Origin: CAZGQY01 sp964528035
Lineage (GTDB): Bacteria > Pseudomonadota > Gammaproteobacteria > Methylococcales > UBA1147
DNA length: 8,123 nucleotides
Direction of reading: 5' to 3'
NCBI GenBank assembly: GCA_964528035.1
Contig: CAZGQY010000183.1
Location: 1-8,123, forward strand
The notes below the pieces were generated by a model, which saw nothing but the letters and a program-made list of their open reading frames with translations, did no database searches and was not told the DNA's origin. This document shows positions 7,020 through 8,123 of the stretch, in pieces. The translations under genes and the position numbers were made by a program. Positions within the stretch are counted from its first letter, which is position 1; every line of letters starts with the position of its first letter.

Positions 7020-7079
7020 AACGGTAGACTTCTTGTTTAGAGATTTTTGCTTACAAATTCAATAATAAAAAGTTGCAAA

Positions 7080-8045
7080 ATGGACCTAAAATTTTTAGAT
7101 TTTGAACAGCCTATTGCTGATCTTGAAGCCAAGATTGAAGAGCTTCGACACGTAGGTTTCGATAACGAAATTAACATATCAGAAGAAATTACCCGCCTGG
7201 AAGAAAAAAGTCGCAAGTTGACTGAGACTATATTTTCGTCCTTGTCCGCCTGGCAGATATCTCAACTGTCACGCCACCCGCGCAGGCCCTACACTCTGGA
7301 TTACATCGACCTGATTTTTGACGATTTCAACGAATTACATGGTGACCGGAGTTTTAGAGATGATCCTGCCATTGTGGGCGGAATTGCTCGATTGGGTGGT
7401 CAGTCAGTGGTTGTGATCGGTCATCAAAAAGGTCGTGATACCAAAGAAAAACTGAAAAGAAATTTTGGAATGCCCCGGCCGGAGGGTTATAGAAAAGCCT
7501 TGCGTTTAATGAAATTGGCAGAACGTTTTGGATTACCAGTGATTTGTTTTATCGATACGCCAGGAGCCTATCCGGGAATTGGTGCAGAAGAACGAGGCCA
7601 AAGCGAGGCTATTGCCAGGAATTTATTTGAGATGTCTAAATTGCGTGTGCCGATTCTTTGTACTGTAATTGGAGAAGGAGGATCTGGCGGTGCACTTGCA
7701 ATTGGCGTAGGTGACAGATTGTTAATGCTGGAATACAGTACTTATTCCGTGATTTCTCCGGAGGGATGCGCATCCATTTTATGGAAGAGTGCAGACAAAG
7801 CAGAATTGGCGGCAGAAGCCATGGGTATTACTTCAGCCCGATTAAAAGACCTGGGCCTGATTGATGGAATCGTCGAAGAACCCTTAGGAGGCGTTCATCG
7901 GGATATACCCGGGGGTGCCGATTTACTGAAGAAGGAATTAATTGAACAATTGCAACCGCTCAAACAGTTATCGGTAGACAAGTTACTGGAATGGCGCTAT
8001 GAGCGATTAATGAGTTATGGAGTTTTTCTTGAAGAAAAAGGCTGA
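7080..8045 (+). CDS. accA: Acetyl-CoA carboxylase carboxyltransferase subunit alpha
   Basis: AccA with AccD forms the alpha2-beta2 carboxyltransferase that moves the carboxyl group from carboxybiotin on AccB to acetyl-CoA, making malonyl-CoA, the committed step of fatty acid synthesis in the cytosol. The product is 321 residues (E. coli 319) and matches E. coli AccA from MDLKFLDFEQPIADLEAKIE to RYERLMSYG. Visible signatures include an N-terminal helical segment (about 10-60), HPRRPYTLDYI at 66-76, GHQKGRDTKEK at 114-124, the crotonase-like core with IDTPGAYPGIGAEERGQSEA at 158-177, GEGGSGGA at 198-205, and SPEGCASILWKSADKA at 226-241. ATG 7080 is preferred over the in-frame TTG at 7047 because it gives the standard N terminus. 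The ribosome binding site is poor. accA usually follows dnaE in gammaproteobacteria but here follows rarA. A palindromic repeat starts 22 bp after the stop. Confidence 0.97.
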   Translation: MDLKFLDFEQPIADLEAKIEELRHVGFDNEINISEEITRLEEKSRKLTETIFSSLSAWQISQLSRHPRRPYTLDYIDLIFDDFNELHGDRSFRDDPAIVGGIARLGGQSVVVIGHQKGRDTKEKLKRNFGMPRPEGYRKALRLMKLAERFGLPVICFIDTPGAYPGIGAEERGQSEAIARNLFEMSKLRVPILCTVIGEGGSGGALAIGVGDRLLMLEYSTYSVISPEGCASILWKSADKAELAAEAMGITSARLKDLGLIDGIVEEPLGGVHRDIPGGADLLKKELIEQLQPLKQLSVDKLLEWRYERLMSYGVFLEEKG

Positions 8046-8067
8046 GGTTTGCACCATCTGATTGGGA

Positions 8068-8097
8068 AACTAGTACTCCATCACAGTTGTGTTGGGG
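8068..8097 (+). repeat. Stop-proximal palindromic repeat, copy B
   Basis: This is the second copy of the 30-bp element at 4616-4645 (25 of 30 identical), here 22 bp after the accA stop codon. It folds as CTCC (8076-8079) with GGGG (8094-8097, one G-U pair), an internal loop, then CACA (8082-8085) facing TGTG (8088-8091). Relative to copy A, the pair T4630-A4639 has become C8082-G8091, which keeps the pairing. A further GG and TAGG follow, so the right edge is uncertain. Confidence 0.6.
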
Positions 8098-8123
8098 GGT
8101 AGGTTATGTCGAGAAGTGGTCAG

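Noticed and set aside
8106..8123. Start of a further gene (ATG after TAGG)
   Set aside because: Only six codons are present before the window ends. A gene such as tilS is possible by analogy but cannot be supported from the sequence.

Overview
The window is a moderately AT-rich stretch of chromosome from a gammaproteobacterium. All six genes are housekeeping genes with gammaproteobacterial protein signatures. The order trxB (minus strand) / ftsK-lolA-rarA (plus strand) matches the arrangement in Escherichia coli and relatives, but lrp, which lies between trxB and ftsK in E. coli, is absent. I cannot name the genus.

Layout: yciO (+, 129-743) converges on trxB (-, 884-1843), with a clear intrinsic terminator behind yciO. 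A 486-bp gap (1844-2329) follows. It holds a candidate trxB promoter, about 200 bp with nothing I recognise, a 157-bp imperfect inverted repeat that looks like a non-coding mobile element (MITE-like), and a good sigma-70-type promoter for ftsK. Then come ftsK (a short-linker DNA translocase), lolA and rarA, all on the plus strand. accA follows rarA after a 165-bp gap, in place of the expected serS or crcB. The last 78 bp carry no identifiable gene.

Functions: FtsK (septal DNA pump), LolA (periplasmic lipoprotein carrier) and RarA (ATPase at stalled forks) form a conserved neighbourhood linking division, envelope and replication-fork upkeep. TrxB supplies reduced thioredoxin. AccA is half of the carboxyltransferase that makes malonyl-CoA for fatty acid synthesis. 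YciO is a TsaC/Sua5-like protein of uncertain role.

I see no new enzymatic system, phage, CRISPR array or toxin-antitoxin pair. The two unexplained signals are non-coding. One is the MITE-like palindrome ending 10 bp before the ftsK -35 box. The other is a pair of 30-bp elements at or just after the stop codons of ftsK and accA, which can fold into a small hairpin and differ by an apparent compensatory base-pair change. That pattern suggests a family of dispersed, structure-conserved repeats in this genome.
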